DNA of 64,000 bases from Ciona intestinalis (lineage: Eukaryota; Chordata; Ascidiacea; Phlebobranchia; Cionidae): assembly GCF_000224145.3 (NCBI RefSeq), contig NC_020179.2, positions 1,327,612 to 1,391,611 on the forward strand, in the 5' to 3' direction. Positions 10,501 to 20,830 of this stretch are shown here, in pieces. How positions within the stretch are numbered: position 1 is the stretch's first letter; each line of letters opens with the position of its first letter. Below the pieces are notes generated by a model, which had not been told where the DNA came from, did no database searches, and saw nothing but the letters and a program-made list of their open reading frames with translations. A program made the translations under genes and the position numbers.

Positions 10501-12755
10501 TGGCACGAGACGAATGACGATTGTCACATGCTAACATAATCGTAAACACAAACATGAATGGAATTAATCCGTAAAACGAATACTTGATCGCTTGGAAACT
10601 GAAACACAAATTACAACAAAACCATGCGTCATTGCAAAACTTATAAATATATAAAAAAAGTGAAAAAATATATATGGTGGGGTAAGATGGGACACCTTTT
10701 CATTCTATTTACTCATCCCATTTGGTAGTAAACAAAGAATATTCAAAGATTTATAAAACCGTATCCTCATGACTCCCATAGACCGTTGTTAATTGTTAAA
10801 AACAAGTTCAGGAAATATCGGATATTATGTGCTATTGGTATCCATCTTAACCCACAGTATTGTATTATGTAAACAGTATGACTATATTGGTAGCATTTTC
10901 CACATGTTTTTTAGTGCTGTGGCAGTTATAGCTATAGCCTGTCAAAATATTTTCAGTTAAATTTCATAGGCTGATGTAACAGATCAAAAAAAAAACAAAC
11001 CAATTAAAACACGGTGATTTTAACACAGTAACTAAAAAACTACATGCACAGTTCTATATTATACAAAGGCTGATGTTACTATAAAAAAAATTAAAACAAT
11101 AAAACATAGTGATACTAACACAGCAACTAAAACATAATGGGTATATATACATTACTTACACAGCAGGTACTCTGTTTCCTAAATCATCTCTGTTTAAGTT
11201 GATGAACTGTGGTGTTAGTGCATTACCAGTGTATAGGTATTGTGGTGGTGGGTGATTGTATGGATTGCCAGCCATTGGCCCAAATTGTGCCCACAAATTC
11301 ATTGTACCATCCAGAGCAGACCAACCACCACCTAAGCATAATAATAAATTTAAAATCTGTAAAAAAATACAATTTGGCTTGTCCGGCGCTGGGCAAAGTG
11401 GTTGGCCTGCCTCTTTTCCAGGGGTTATGGATTCAAATCTCGTCGCTACTACTATTGTAGGCGTATGTGTCCTTGAAACGTTTTCTCTAAATTAAGATGT
11501 AAATCTGCTAGTACTTTAAAATGTTGTAAGAAATAGGTACTTCTAACTTTTAACATTGCTAAATTATATTACCAACTCTGCAAACACATAAACATTATCA
11601 TACAATGAATTGCAAACACAGATTTAGCTGTGGAAGCAGTTTTATTCTTTATGGGGGAGTTCCTTCAGCAAGGCATGCCAGGGTACCTGGGGTTTAGGTC
11701 AGAGTTGGCCAATTACTTCTTATGGCACTCGGCAAAAACATCATGTTTTTCGGTTTGGACCTATAGTCGTCAATTGCCGTACTTGACAATTATAATTAAA
11801 CTCATTGATTAAACTAACAAATGAAGCATACTAAGGCTCTGCTTGTTTGTATAGACACTTAACAGCAGGGTTAAAACTGGTTTACATTTTGATTTAAAAC
11901 TGTGGTGCTAAATTATGATTTGTTTTAAAAGTTGGAGTGACATGCACAGCCAACATTACGTGTATAGCACATATAGTGGTATGGGTTTTGTACAAAGTGT
12001 TGGCTTTGTGTAAATTCTTGTTATTTTAGTAGTTCACTCTGTGTGTACACACTTTAAAGAGCTTTAAATGTCACCCATTACCACAAGAAAATAAAAGAAC
12101 AATTTTTCGAACAAATAAAAATGAAGATGCTAAAATTTGGACTGTACTAAATCATACAATACAATAAAATTGTCTACCTACCTATAAACATGGCTGTTCC
12201 TAGCCAGCAGAGCAAGACAGCAAACGCTGTTGCAAACGGCATTGTTCCAATCGTGATCAAACAATTCACACATCCATCACAGCAACCTGGCAAACAAAAT
12301 TTTATCGGGTGGATCGCTTTGACGCTTACCATACTTTAACAGTGATTTAATACGTTAAAAAAAAGCCAAATAAAAACCCCCTACCTTTCAATATAATCAC
12401 CCACCACAAAGTAACATGCATGGTAACTCGTAACTTGGCACGAGGTGTATAAAACAGAAAACCCGTGTTATAACGCCTGTCGTTTTCCGGCCATGCGAGG
12501 ATAAAGCAATTTATTGACTTTTTTTATTTATCTCATACCTGCATCTCTGTATCGAACTTTTTTCCTTTTCGGGGTTGTAGCAACTGTAGTTGCTGGGTGG
12601 CTTGTGGTGACCAAGGGGTGTCTTGCTGTTGAAATACTGTTTGTCCCATCTTCATTTCTGTGGTCGTAAAATTCTGTCACTTCTCCATTCCTATCAATGT
12701 TGTATCCTTGGTACGACTCTGCCTCTACTAAGTCGTGTAAACTGTGTACAGACAT
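7538..12755 (-). CDS. GPM6-like: Proteolipid protein of the PLP/DM20/M6 family
   Basis: This is a four-pass membrane proteolipid; vertebrate relatives are PLP1 and the neuronal GPM6A/B, which shape membranes and neurite growth. Coding exons (minus strand): 12539-12755, 12182-12286, 11160-11331, 10442-10598, 9413-9581, 8279-8448, 7538-7849, giving 433 residues with all phases consistent. The ATG is at 12753-12755; an in-frame TTG upstream was rejected. Exon 2 begins GCCDGCVNCL, like the GCCDCLV start of vertebrate PLP. Transmembrane segments lie near residues 82-107, 171-190, 218-242 and 307-339. The second extracellular loop keeps four cysteines (C250, C267, C290, C306), matching the two disulphides of PLP. 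Unlike vertebrate members it has a roughly 72-residue N-terminal extension and a long polar C-terminal tail with a PPPY motif (383-386) of the WW-domain-binding type. Introns carry MITEs and SINEs and one assembly gap (9252-9301). PLP and M6 subtypes cannot be separated by eye; M6 is expected outside vertebrates. Confidence 0.9.
7887..7912 (+). mobile_element. MITE left-end fragment
   Basis: Only GTAAGGGGAAGATGGGACC remains, in the last M6 intron about 40 bases upstream of the terminal exon. Confidence 0.55.
7963..8155 (+). mobile_element. MITE, subfamily A
   Basis: Full length, in the last M6 intron; right end CTTCCCCCACCCTACTA. A second left-end fragment (GGCTGGGGTAAGATGGGACA) follows at 8158-8200. 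Confidence 0.85.
8505..8666 (-). mobile_element. SINE tail, minus orientation
   Basis: Reverse-oriented tail and middle of the SINE (ACACCTCGTGCTTGCTTAC, then CCATTAGTGACCACTGG), in the M6 intron next to exon 6 and inverted relative to the copy at 8678. Confidence 0.75.
8678..8860 (+). mobile_element. SINE tail, plus orientation
   Basis: TGCTCCAACCTAGTGGTC through GCATGCATGGTAATTCGTAA and the GTGTATGAAACA motif; forms an inverted pair with 8505-8666. Confidence 0.75.
9077..9251 (+). mobile_element. MITE, subfamily A, cut by a gap
   Basis: Left end AGTAGGGTGGGGTAAGATGG after a (TA)n run; the right end runs into the N gap. Confidence 0.85.
9252..9301. other. Assembly gap (50 N) inside a MITE pair
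   Basis: Fifty N lie in an intron of the M6 gene. The left flank is a plus-oriented MITE and the right flank is the end of a minus-oriented MITE, so the gap probably reflects a repeat that could not be assembled through. Its length is presumably nominal. Confidence 0.95.
9302..9361 (-). mobile_element. MITE end after the gap, minus orientation
   Basis: ATTATGTGCTAAAGGTGTCC then CATCTTCCCCCACCCTACTA: the reversed left end of a subfamily A copy. Confidence 0.85.
9592..9864 (-). mobile_element. tRNA-like SINE, minus orientation
   Basis: Tail (GCTTACGAGTTACCACGTAT), middle (GTGTCTTGCCCAAGGACACA) and part of the head, in an M6 intron starting about ten bases from exon 5. Confidence 0.75.
10675..10860 (-). 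mobile_element. MITE, subfamily A
   Basis: Nearly full length, reversed: GGTGGGGTAAGATGGGACAC, CATTTGGTAGTAAACAAAGA, ending in CATCTTAACCCACAGTAT. M6 intron. Confidence 0.85.
11374..11480 (+). mobile_element. SINE head fragment
   Basis: tRNA-like head: GGGCAAAGTGGTTGGCCTGC, then GGTTATGGATTCAAATCTCG, then GTCCTTG. M6 intron. Confidence 0.65.
12400..12512 (+). mobile_element. SINE tail fragment
   Basis: CAAAGTAACATGCATGGTAA to TAACGCCTGTCGTTTTCC and GCGAGGATAAAGCAA; ends about 27 bases from the donor of M6 exon 1. Confidence 0.7.
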
Positions 12756-13569
12756 TTTTAAATCCAAGTAAAACTGAAACCTTGAATGTACAACAAAAGT
12801 AATTGGACTTTAAATTAAAAAGCAACATTACATGAACATACTTGATATATAGATTTAAAACATATCCTAAGCTATATGAGAACTTTATATTTTTTACAAG
12901 GTTACAAATACACAAGACGTATTTTTGATAACATTCTACTGTAGATAATGTCAATGGAAGTGGCTTCAAAATAACTGACGCACTTTACATACAAACTGAC
13001 GTATTAATCGTATTAATATTAAAAATTAAAACACGCGAACATTGTTAAAACTACATTGTACATTTCATTCTTTTTCCACGAGTTTTCCACAATGTTATCC
13101 ACTTCCCTTATACCTTAACATTTAACTTTGTACAGGTCCAACGTAGACAGCAAAATACACAATACGACACGGGAAATAAAAGTAGGTTAGGAGAAATTCA
13201 AACGTTTTCCTTTGTATGGCAACTCCCGCCTACGTATGTTGGCGCAATACCCATTTTACTAAAAAGAAAATTTTAAGCATAAGTATTAAAGAAGCTAGTT
13301 GATGTATTTATATTTGTATACAAATTATGCTTATGTAGTATTCAGCTGGTTGAGTGAAATTGAATTAAATATTTTACCTTAAATTGATGTTTACACCAGA
13401 TGTCATCGGATTTAAACACGCTATTTCTATGAAATCGGGAAAGCCCCGACTTTATTGGATGTTCAATTTAATTTTTATTTTAAATGTAAAATGAATTAAA
13501 AACAGCAGTAATTTTAGAATAAACAATTCGGAGGCGGCAATCTACAGAGGATATTAACATCAAAACAAA
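12756..13569. promoter_or_regulatory. Divergent promoter region of M6 and MED7
   Basis: The 814 bases separate the start codons of two divergently transcribed genes, M6 (minus) and MED7 (plus). It contains no MITE or SINE that I can see. No clear TATA box was found at a fixed distance. The role is inferred from position only. Confidence 0.5.
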
Positions 13570-16097
13570 ATGGCGACCGCTCAGCAACAAGGAAATGCCC
13601 CAAACAATTTAGAAACCCAAACGCAAAGCTCTATGCCATTACCCATTATGAAGGTATATAACAATAAAGTTAATAAGACGGTAAGCCTGTCACTGGTGGC
13701 CAATAAAAAATGTTTTCAAAATATTCTTTAGGCCTTAAGTCAATTTTCGATACCAACACCGTTTTCCAAAAAAAAATAGACAGAGGGTATCAGTTACATC
13801 GAAGAAATATTTTTTGACTAAAAATTTAATGCTATAATGAAAATCCTCCTCCGAACTTATTTGCTAACCACTAACCTCTAACTACTAACCCATATAGCCA
13901 CTAACCCCCTAACCACCAACCTCTAACACTTTCCACCAGCCTATTATGTACCGGAGGATTCTTCGCCAGTGCCAAAAATGTTACTGGTTACCAGCAACAG
14001 TATTACCAATATACCCACTACCCGTCATATTATTAACCATGTCGTTTACCAGTATGTAAGCCAGTACACTGACGAAGCTGTGAAGAGAGGTACAGCTCCC
14101 AAACCACCAGCTCCTGTCCGTACTTCATATGAGATGTTTGGGCAAGAATGCCATCAAGATGATGCAATTATAAGACCCCTTGAAACCCAGGTATCTAATT
14201 TAAATAAATCTAATATAAATAGACTAACCTCAACTTGTGTTGTACTACTGTTGTTCTTCACTGTGAATGGAAAATATTTGAGATCTGACTAAACCCCTTT
14301 CTCTGACCAGACATGGCCAATTAATCTCTTAGGTCAAAAACAGTATTTTCTCATATAAAAAAAATCTAAGTTTTTTGTTTCAATGTCTATTAATTATTTC
14401 GCTGCAAAAATTCCGGTGCTAGTGAAGAGTCTTCCCCCCACCCCCACCTTATTTGCTAACCACTAACCCCTATAACCATCAACTATTAACCCTTATAACC
14501 ACTAACCCCCTAACCATCAACACCTTACCCCCTAACCTAGGGGTTAGGGGTTAGTGGTTAGCAAATAAGGTGGGGGGAGATTCTTTACTAGCACCAAAAT
14601 TCCATGGTAGGACTATGTTGCCACCCCAAGTTTAGTATCTATTTCCTTAGCCATTTGTATTTTGAATACACAGGGACTGTCTCGCTTACACCCTGAAGTA
14701 TATGACAAAAGAAACGAGCTGAAAAAGATAAGCGTTTCAATTCTGTGTAGTTTTCTTGACTTGCTTGATGTCCTGGTCAAATCTGGGATGTCCACAGCAA
14801 GAGATGAAAAAATTGAAGATTTGAATCTTCTGTTCATTCACATGCACCATCTCATTAATGAATACAGGTGAGTCTGCTCAATTTTAAAAATAAATGAATA
14901 AATGTAACTTATTTCATCCTTATGTGGCTGAAAACTGCCGTTAAGTGTCTTGCGAGCCACAATGGTAGCAGCGACAAGCCTTGAACCCATTACCTGGATT
15001 ACGAGGCGGCCCGCAAACCACTTAGCCACTGCGCTAGGAAGTTGTTAAAACATGATTATAACTATCTAGTTTGATTGATGCCCTGTTGCTTTTTAGCATA
15101 AAATTGGATTTTTTTTTCTAACCAGGCCTCACCAAGCAAGAGAAACATTGAAAGTAATGATGGCATTGCAGAAGAAGAATATGATAGATGTGAGTGAAAC
15201 TTTGTGCAAAAACATGGACAAAGCATCAGAGATTCTGCACCAATGTTCACAAGAACTGGCTGCAATGAAAGTAAAGGTAAACTAACAAGATTTAATGAAA
15301 TGTTTGCACTTTTTAAATAAAAATAATTTAAAAAATATTTTACAAAAAAAATGCAAAACTTGATTTACTCTAAAAATGTACAGTCCCGAGCTTTTAACTA
15401 AATAATAAAATGTAAAACAGTTACACTCTAAACTTTAATTAAGTTTTAGTTAAAGATTTTTTTTTAACTTTAAGCTTTAAAAACAGCTTGAGTGTTTGAA
15501 CATATAACATTGGGTCTACATTTTAAAAATGGTTTCTAGAACTAGTGTATAAAATTTTGAACTAGTGTTTAAACATACCATTAAAAATTTTTGATCGCAA
15601 TAATAAATGTAACATTTAATAGTGGGTTTACCGGACTCGTTTACTGCAGTAGTTTTTACCGGCATTGTGGTTTTAACGACTGTCATTTTATTGCCAATTC
15701 TTTTTTTTTGTATAAATTAATCTGATTTTTAAGGAATAAATAAAACATTATGTTATGTTGGTGTGTAAACCGAACATGTTTATTTTTATGTGTCCCTTTA
15801 CTAATAACACATTTAAATTACATAAAGATTCTAACAGTAATATGTACCTACCTTAACGGTTGAATTCTTCAGACTGAAGCTTCTACAATTCTACCAAACA
15901 ACAGCAACCATAGTGAAGGCATTGATTCAATGGACATTGGAAGTGTTTTGGGTTTCGACTCGAGCAGTGTAATTGACCAGTCCAACTCAATGATGGAGGT
16001 TGACTCTGGTTACCGTGAGAACAGCCATAATGAGGAAGACACCCAAGATGAGAAAGACATAATAATGTGCAGTTTTGTCGATGGAATGAAGGAATGA
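13570..16097 (+). CDS. MED7: Mediator complex subunit 7 (copy 1)
   Basis: MED7 is a subunit of the middle module of Mediator, the coactivator linking transcription factors to RNA polymerase II; it pairs with MED21 to form a hinge. Coding exons: 13570-13653, 14053-14190, 14674-14867, 15126-15276, 15873-16097 (263 residues, all phases consistent). Exon 2 begins [19 protein letters not shown], matching human YIKEYTDENIQEG; later motifs include [36 protein letters not shown] and the acidic C-terminus. I chose the acceptor at 14051-14052 because it joins the first exon in frame and aligns with the human start; a longer open frame upstream (from about 13942) is intronic. The gene is divergent from M6. 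A polyadenylation signal AATAAA lies at 16178-16183. The encoded protein is the same as that of copy 2 apart from synonymous changes. Confidence 0.92.
13845..13975. repeat. Related CTAACC-rich element in MED7 intron 1 (copy 1)
   Basis: Starts TCCTCCTCCGAACTTATTTG, carries CTAACC-type repeats and ends GGATTCTTCGCCAGTGCC, which resembles the right end of the intron 2 element. The second copy is at about 18138-18268. Confidence 0.55.
14415..14594. repeat. Inverted-repeat element in MED7 intron 2 (copy 1)
   Basis: A fold-back element: GGTGCTAGTGAAGAGTC at the left and its near-complement ATTCTTTACTAGCACC at the right enclose CTAACC-type repeats that are themselves inverted (TTATTTGCTAACCACTAACC against GGTTAGTGGTTAGCAAATAA). 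It looks like a small non-autonomous DNA element filled with simple repeat. Confidence 0.7.
14888..15046 (-). mobile_element. SINE with deleted middle (copy 1)
   Basis: MED7 intron 3. Tail end joined directly to the tRNA-like head (GTAGCAGCGACAAGCCTTGA). Counterpart at 19107-19265. Confidence 0.7.
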
Positions 16098-16177
16098 CGT
16101 CAGGTAGTTATTATAGTACACATTTTGAGATTCAATCATTGTTTTTTGAATTATTTTTATAAAATATTTATTTGTTT

Positions 16178-16183
16178 AATAAA
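16178..16183 (+). terminator. Polyadenylation signal of MED7 copy 1
   Basis: AATAAA lies about 80 bases after the stop codon, just before a SINE head; copy 2 has the same signal at 20397-20402. Confidence 0.55.
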
Positions 16184-16194
16184 AGTAGTCGATA

Positions 16195-16350
16195 CCATGA
16201 CAAATTGGTTAGCGTGCCTGCCTCTAACCCAGAGGTTACAGGCTGAAGGTTCCTTGTGTTATGGTTGGCGTTTGTGTCTTTGGACAAGACCCTTAATGGT
16301 AATTTCACCAAGCGAGTGGTCACTAATGGGCATTGAATTCAGCCGTACAG
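16195..16350 (+). mobile_element. SINE head and middle (copy 1)
   Basis: GACAAATTGGTTAGCGTGCC to GCGAGTGGTCACTAATGGG, in the 3' flank of MED7. Counterpart at about 20413-20570. Confidence 0.7.
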
Positions 16351-16479
16351 AATAAACAGTCAACCACAAGGTTGTACACAATACAAGGTAACTCCCTAAG
16401 CGGACATGGGCATTCATTCAGTAGTTAGAATAGATGAATTTAACTTTTTTATCTGGAAAATGACTGTAGTTATAAGTTA

Positions 16480-16560
16480 TAAAAAAGGTGTTCTGTTTTA
16501 TAAACTTCATGCCCGCTTACGAGTTACCATGCATGTAACTTTGTGAGTAATTTTTTATGT
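16480..16560 (-). mobile_element. SINE tail fragment (copy 1)
   Basis: Reversed tail (GCCCGCTTACGAGTTACCAT) with GGTGTTCTGTTTTATAAAC; counterpart at about 20750-20830. Confidence 0.6.
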
Positions 16561-17111
16561 ATGGCAGAAGGACCTGTTTGTTAAGTTACTATCTTACAGT
16601 GATATGTTAAACAAAAAGTGCACTAAAGAAAACAACTTCCAAAGTGCTGCTGCAAGAACGCCAAAGGAAAATGAGAAAGTGCTCAAAATCTGCATCACAA
16701 CAACTGTTCACACCAGACCAATGAAACTTTTGATAAGCTTTGTAATACTCAAGTGTAATAAAATTCAATCTAGCAGTGTACAGTGAAAAATTAATGAAAC
16801 TAAACCGTGAAATGTTGGATGCTTATCTTCTTTTATTCATTTGCAGTTTCTTTTTCTGCAAGAAATTTCATTATAATTTTTTTGTGTAAATCATAAAAAA
16901 ATGAATATTTCATATTTTGGTATGTTTTATGATTTAAGCTTTTTTACCAAGAGTTTTAGAAAGTTTAAGCTAAAAACGACGGTTCTCCAGTTTTATAAAG
17001 TTTATACGGTAAGTCAGACAGATGTTATCGCTATGCCACTAAGGCTTAATCAGAAATAAACTTATTCTAAAACATTGATATAAATTAATAATATTTTTGT
17101 CGTCGCGTTGT

Positions 17112-17300
17112 GGGGCAACGACAGTCGTTATAACACGGTGTTCTGTTTCATACACCTCGTTACCGCTTTCAAGTTACCACGTATATGTACATTTATGACT
17201 GACAAAAAAAAAACGGAAACGGTCGTTATAATACGGTGTTTTGTTTCATACACCGCGTGCCCGCTTTACGAGTTACCACGTAAGTAACTTTATCGATAAT
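17112..17300 (-). mobile_element. Two SINE tails in tandem (copy 1)
   Basis: Two reversed tails of about 105 bases, each with a TTCATACACC and a GAGTTACCACG or AAGTTACCACG motif, just beyond the stop codon side of the TEX26-like terminal exon. Counterpart at about 21370-21560. Confidence 0.65.
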
Positions 17301-17323
17301 TATTCTGGCTGAAAAATTGCTCA

Positions 17324-17541
17324 CTAAAATGATAATGTTAAATATATCTTCCATACTAAATGCCTCCTACCCAAAACTCTGGAGTATCGCAGAAAATTGT
17401 CGATCACTTTTTTGTTACTCTGCTGGTTGAGAAGTTTTAGCAAGTCAGGTTTACTATAACGGTTCTGGTACGCTTTCTCATATGACGTCATTCCTTTGAT
17501 CTGCTCTTGATTCTTAACATGGTCCTTGGTTACGGTCGGTA
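17324..17541 (-). pseudogene. Orphan terminal exon of the TEX26-like gene
   Basis: This 218-base stretch repeats the last coding exon of the TEX26-like gene (21586-21803), with acceptor and stop codon intact and at least one synonymous difference. No other exon of that gene lies between here and the gap at 17615, so it cannot be part of a complete gene at this place. It is either the end of the other haplotype's gene cut off by the assembly, or a truncated duplicate. Confidence 0.8.
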
Positions 17542-17570
17542 CTGGCGAAGAATTATTTAAAATATAAATT

Positions 17571-17614
17571 GGGGTGGGAAAAGATGGGACACCTTTAGCA
17601 CATAATATCTAAAC
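17571..17614 (+). mobile_element. MITE left end, cut by the gap
   Basis: GGGGTGGGAAAAGATGGGAC up to the N run. The complete counterpart lies at 21831-22022. Confidence 0.85.
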
Positions 17615-17664
17615 NNNNNNNNNNNNNNNNNNNNNNNNNNNNNNNNNNNNNNNNNNNNNNNNNN
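17615..17664. other. Assembly gap (50 N) between the two MED7 copies
   Basis: Fifty N lie where copy 1 enters a MITE and copy 2 begins. The first 80 bases after the gap lack many single bases in short homopolymers compared with copy 1 (for example AAAGCC becomes AAGCC), as at the poor end of a read. Confidence 0.95.
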
Positions 17665-17861
17665 ATAAATATTTACCCTAAATGATGTTACACCAGAGTC
17701 ATCGATTTAACACGCTGTTCTATGAAATCGGGAAGCCCCGACTTTATTGGATGTTCAATTTAATTTGTATTTTAAATGTAAAATGAATTAAAAACAGCAG
17801 TAATTTTAGAATAAACAATTCGGAGGCGGCAATCTACAGAGGATATTAACATCAAAACAAA

Positions 17862-20316
17862 ATGGCGACCGCTCAGCAACAAGGAAATGCCCCAAACAAT
17901 TTAGAAACCCAAACGCAAAGCTCTATGCCATTACCCATTATGAAGGTATATAACAATATAAGTTAATAAGACGGTAAGCCTGTCACTGGTGGCCAATAAA
18001 AAATGTTTTCAAAATATTCTTTAGGCCTTAAGTCAATTTTTGATACCAACACCAGAGTTCTTCCAAAAAAATAGACAGAGGGTATCAGTTACACCGAAGA
18101 AATGTTTTTTGACTAAAAATTTAATGCTATAATGAAAAATCCTCCTCCAAACTTATTTGCTAACCACTAACCTCTAACTACTAACCCCTATAGCCATTAA
18201 CCCCCTAACCACCCACCTCTAACACTTCCCACCAGCCTATTATGTACCGGAGGATTCCTCGCTAGTGCCAAAAATGTTACTGGTTACCACTGTTACCAGC
18301 AACAGTATTACCAATATACCCACTACTCGTCATATTATTAACCATGTCGTTTACCAGTATGTAAGCCAGTACACTGACGAAGCTGTGAAGAGAGGTACAG
18401 CTCCCAAACCCCCAGCTCCTGTACGTACTTCATATGAGATGTTTGGGCAGGAATGCCATCAAGATGATGCAATTATAAGACCCCTTGAAACCCAGGTATC
18501 TAATTTAAATAAATCTAATATAGATAGACTAAACTCAACTTGTGGTGTACTACTGTTGTTCTTCACTGTGAATGGAAAATATTTGAGATCTGACTAAACC
18601 CCTTTCTCTGACCTGACATGGCCAATTAACCTCTTAGGTCAAAAACAGTATTTTCTCTTATGAAACAAATCTTAGTTTTTGGTTTCAATGTCCATTGATT
18701 ATTTCGCTGCAAAAATTCCGGTGCTAGTGAAGAGTCTTCCTCCCCCCACCTTATTTACCCCTAGGTTAGTGGTTAGCAAATAAGTTGGGGGGGGGGAGAT
18801 TCTTCACTAGCACCAAAATTCCATGGTAGGACTATGTTGCCACCCCAAGTTTAGTATCTATTTCCTCAGCCATTTGTACTTTAAATACACAGGGTCTGTC
18901 TCGCTTACACCCTGAAGTATATGACAAAAGAAACGAGCTGAAAAAGATAAGCGTCTCAATTCTGTGTAGTTTTCTTGACTTGCTTGATGTCTTGGTCAAA
19001 TCTGGAATGTCCACAGCAAGAGATGAAAAAATAGAGGATTTGAATCTTCTGTTCATTCACATGCACCATCTCATTAATGAATACAGGTGAGTCTGCTCAA
19101 TTTTAAAAATAAATGAATAAATGTAACTTATTTCATCCTTATGTGGCTGAAAACTGCCGTTAAGTGTCTTGCGAGCCACAATGGTAGCAGCGACAAGCCT
19201 TGAACCCATTACCTGGATTACGAGGCGACCCGCAAACCACTTAGCCACGGCACTAGGAAGTTGTTAAAACATGATTATAACTATCTAGTTTGATTGATGC
19301 CCTGTTGCTTTTTAGCATAAAATTGGATTTTTTTTTCTAACCAGGCCTCACCAAGCAAGAGAAACATTGAAAGTAATGATGGCATTGCAGAAGAAGAATA
19401 TGATAGATGTGAGTGAAACTTTGTGCAAAAACATGGACAAAGCATCAGAGATTCTGCACCAATGTTCACAAGAACTGGCTGCAATGAAAGTAAAGGTAAA
19501 CTAACAAGATTTAATGAAATGTTTGCACTTTTTAAATAAAAATAATTTAAAAAATATTTTACAAAAAAAATGCAAAACTTGATTTACTCTAAAAATGTAC
19601 AGTCCCGAGCTTTTAACTAAATAATAAAATGTAAAACAGTTACACTCTAAACTTTAATTAAGTTTTAGTTAAAGATTTTTTTTTAACTTTAAGCTTTAAA
19701 AACAGCTTGAGTGTTTGAACATATAATATTGGGTCTACATTTTAAAAATGGTTTTTAGAACTAGTGTATAAAATTTTGAACTAGTGTTTAAACATACCAT
19801 TAAAAATTTTTGATCGCAATAATAAATGTAACATTTAATAGTGGGTTTACCGGACTCGTTTACTGCAGTAGTTTTTACCGGCATTGTGGTTTTAACGACT
19901 GTCATTTTATTGCCAATTCTTTTTTTTTGTATAAATTAATCTGATTTTTAGGGAATAAATAAAACATTATGTTATGTTGGTGTGTAAACCGAACATGTTT
20001 ATTTTTATGTGTCCCTTTACTAATAACACATTTAAGTTACATAAAGATTCTAACAGTAATATGTACCTACCTTAACGGTTGAATTCTTCAGACTGAAGCT
20101 TCTACAATTCTACCAAATAACAGCAACCACAGTGAAGGCATTGATTCAATGGACATTGGAAGTGTTTTGGGTTTCGACTCGAGCAGTGTAATTGACCAGT
20201 CCAACTCAATGATGGAGGTTGACTCTGGTTACCGTGAGAACAGCCATAATGAGGAAGACACCCAAGATGAGAAAGACATAATAATGTGCAGTTTTGTCGA
20301 TGGAATGAAGGAATGA
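17862..20316 (+). CDS. MED7: Mediator complex subunit 7 (copy 2)
   Basis: Same product as the gene at 13570-16097. Coding exons: 17862-17945, 18358-18495, 18893-19086, 19345-19495, 20092-20316; exon lengths are identical (84, 138, 194, 151, 225) and give 263 residues. The changes I saw in exons are synonymous (for example GGA to GGT at the start of exon 3), while introns differ by substitutions and indels. The two copies stand in the same orientation. Because the gap sits in a repeat and the left edge looks like poor read sequence, I think this is the second allele of one locus rather than a working tandem gene, but a recent duplication fits too. The gene converges on the TEX26-like gene, with their stop codons about 1.3 kb apart. 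Confidence 0.9.
18138..18268. repeat. Related CTAACC-rich element in MED7 intron 1 (copy 2)
   Basis: Counterpart of 13845-13975. A small in-frame insertion (about nine bases) lies just to its right compared with copy 1, in intronic sequence. Confidence 0.55.
18720..18814. repeat. Shortened inverted-repeat element (copy 2)
   Basis: The same element as at 14415-14594, with the same ends but most of the CTAACC-type interior missing. The length difference is one of the clearest between the two MED7 copies. Confidence 0.7.
19107..19265 (-). mobile_element. SINE with deleted middle (copy 2)
   Basis: Counterpart of 14888-15046, in MED7 copy 2 intron 3. Confidence 0.7.
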
Positions 20317-20412
20317 CGTCAGGTAGTTATTATAGTACACATTTTGAGATTCAATCATTGTTTTTTGAATTATTTTTATAAAATATTTATTTGTTTAATA
20401 AAAGTAGTCGAT

Positions 20413-20690
20413 ACCATGACAAATTGGTTAGCGTGCCTGCCTCTAACTCAAGAGGTTACAGGCTGAAGGCTCGTTGTGTTATGGTTGGCGTTTGTGTCTT
20501 TGGACAAGACCCTTAATGGTAATTTCACCAAGCGAGTGGTCACTAATGGGCATTGAATTCAGCCGTACAGAATAAACAGTCAACCACAAGGTTGTACACA
20601 ATACAAGGTAACTCCCTAAGCGGGCATGGGGTGTATGAAACAGAACATCTAGTGTTGTAACAATTAAATAAATCTAGTTGCATTCATTCA
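20413..20690 (+). mobile_element. SINE head, middle and extra tail (copy 2)
   Basis: Counterpart of 16195-16350, followed by about 50 bases of SINE tail (GTGTATGAAACAGAACATC) that copy 1 lacks. Confidence 0.65.
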
Positions 20691-20749
20691 GTAGTTAGAA
20701 TAGATAAATTTAACTTTTTTATCTGGAAAATGACTGTAGTTATAAGTTA

Positions 20750-20830
20750 TAAAAAAGGTGTTATGTTTTATAAACTTCATGCCCGCTTACGAGTTTCCAT
20801 GTATGTAACTTTGTGAGTAATTTTTTATGT
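20750..20830 (-). mobile_element. SINE tail fragment (copy 2)
   Basis: Counterpart of 16480-16560. Confidence 0.6.

Larger units (their letters stand above)
13363..17614. repeat. Copy 1 of the duplicated MED7 segment
   Basis: About 4.25 kb that recurs almost base for base at 17665-21878, including introns, SINE fragments and the last exon of the TEX26-like gene. It starts near the ATG-proximal region of MED7 and stops inside the left end of a MITE, where the 50-N gap begins. Differences are scattered substitutions and small indels, at a level I judge to be one to a few percent. Confidence 0.9.

Noticed and set aside
11374..11480. Possible tRNA gene
   Set aside because: The B-box-like GGTTCAA region belongs to a SINE head that recurs many times; I could not fold a complete cloverleaf.
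13942..14052. Open frame extending MED7 exon 2 upstream
   Set aside because: Splicing at 14051-14052 joins exon 1 in phase and gives the conserved MED7 start; the extra residues have no counterpart and the two copies differ here by an indel.
14450..14560. Telomere-like CTAACC/GGTTAG runs
   Set aside because: Units are irregular and inverted within a small fold-back element inside an intron, in both MED7 copies.
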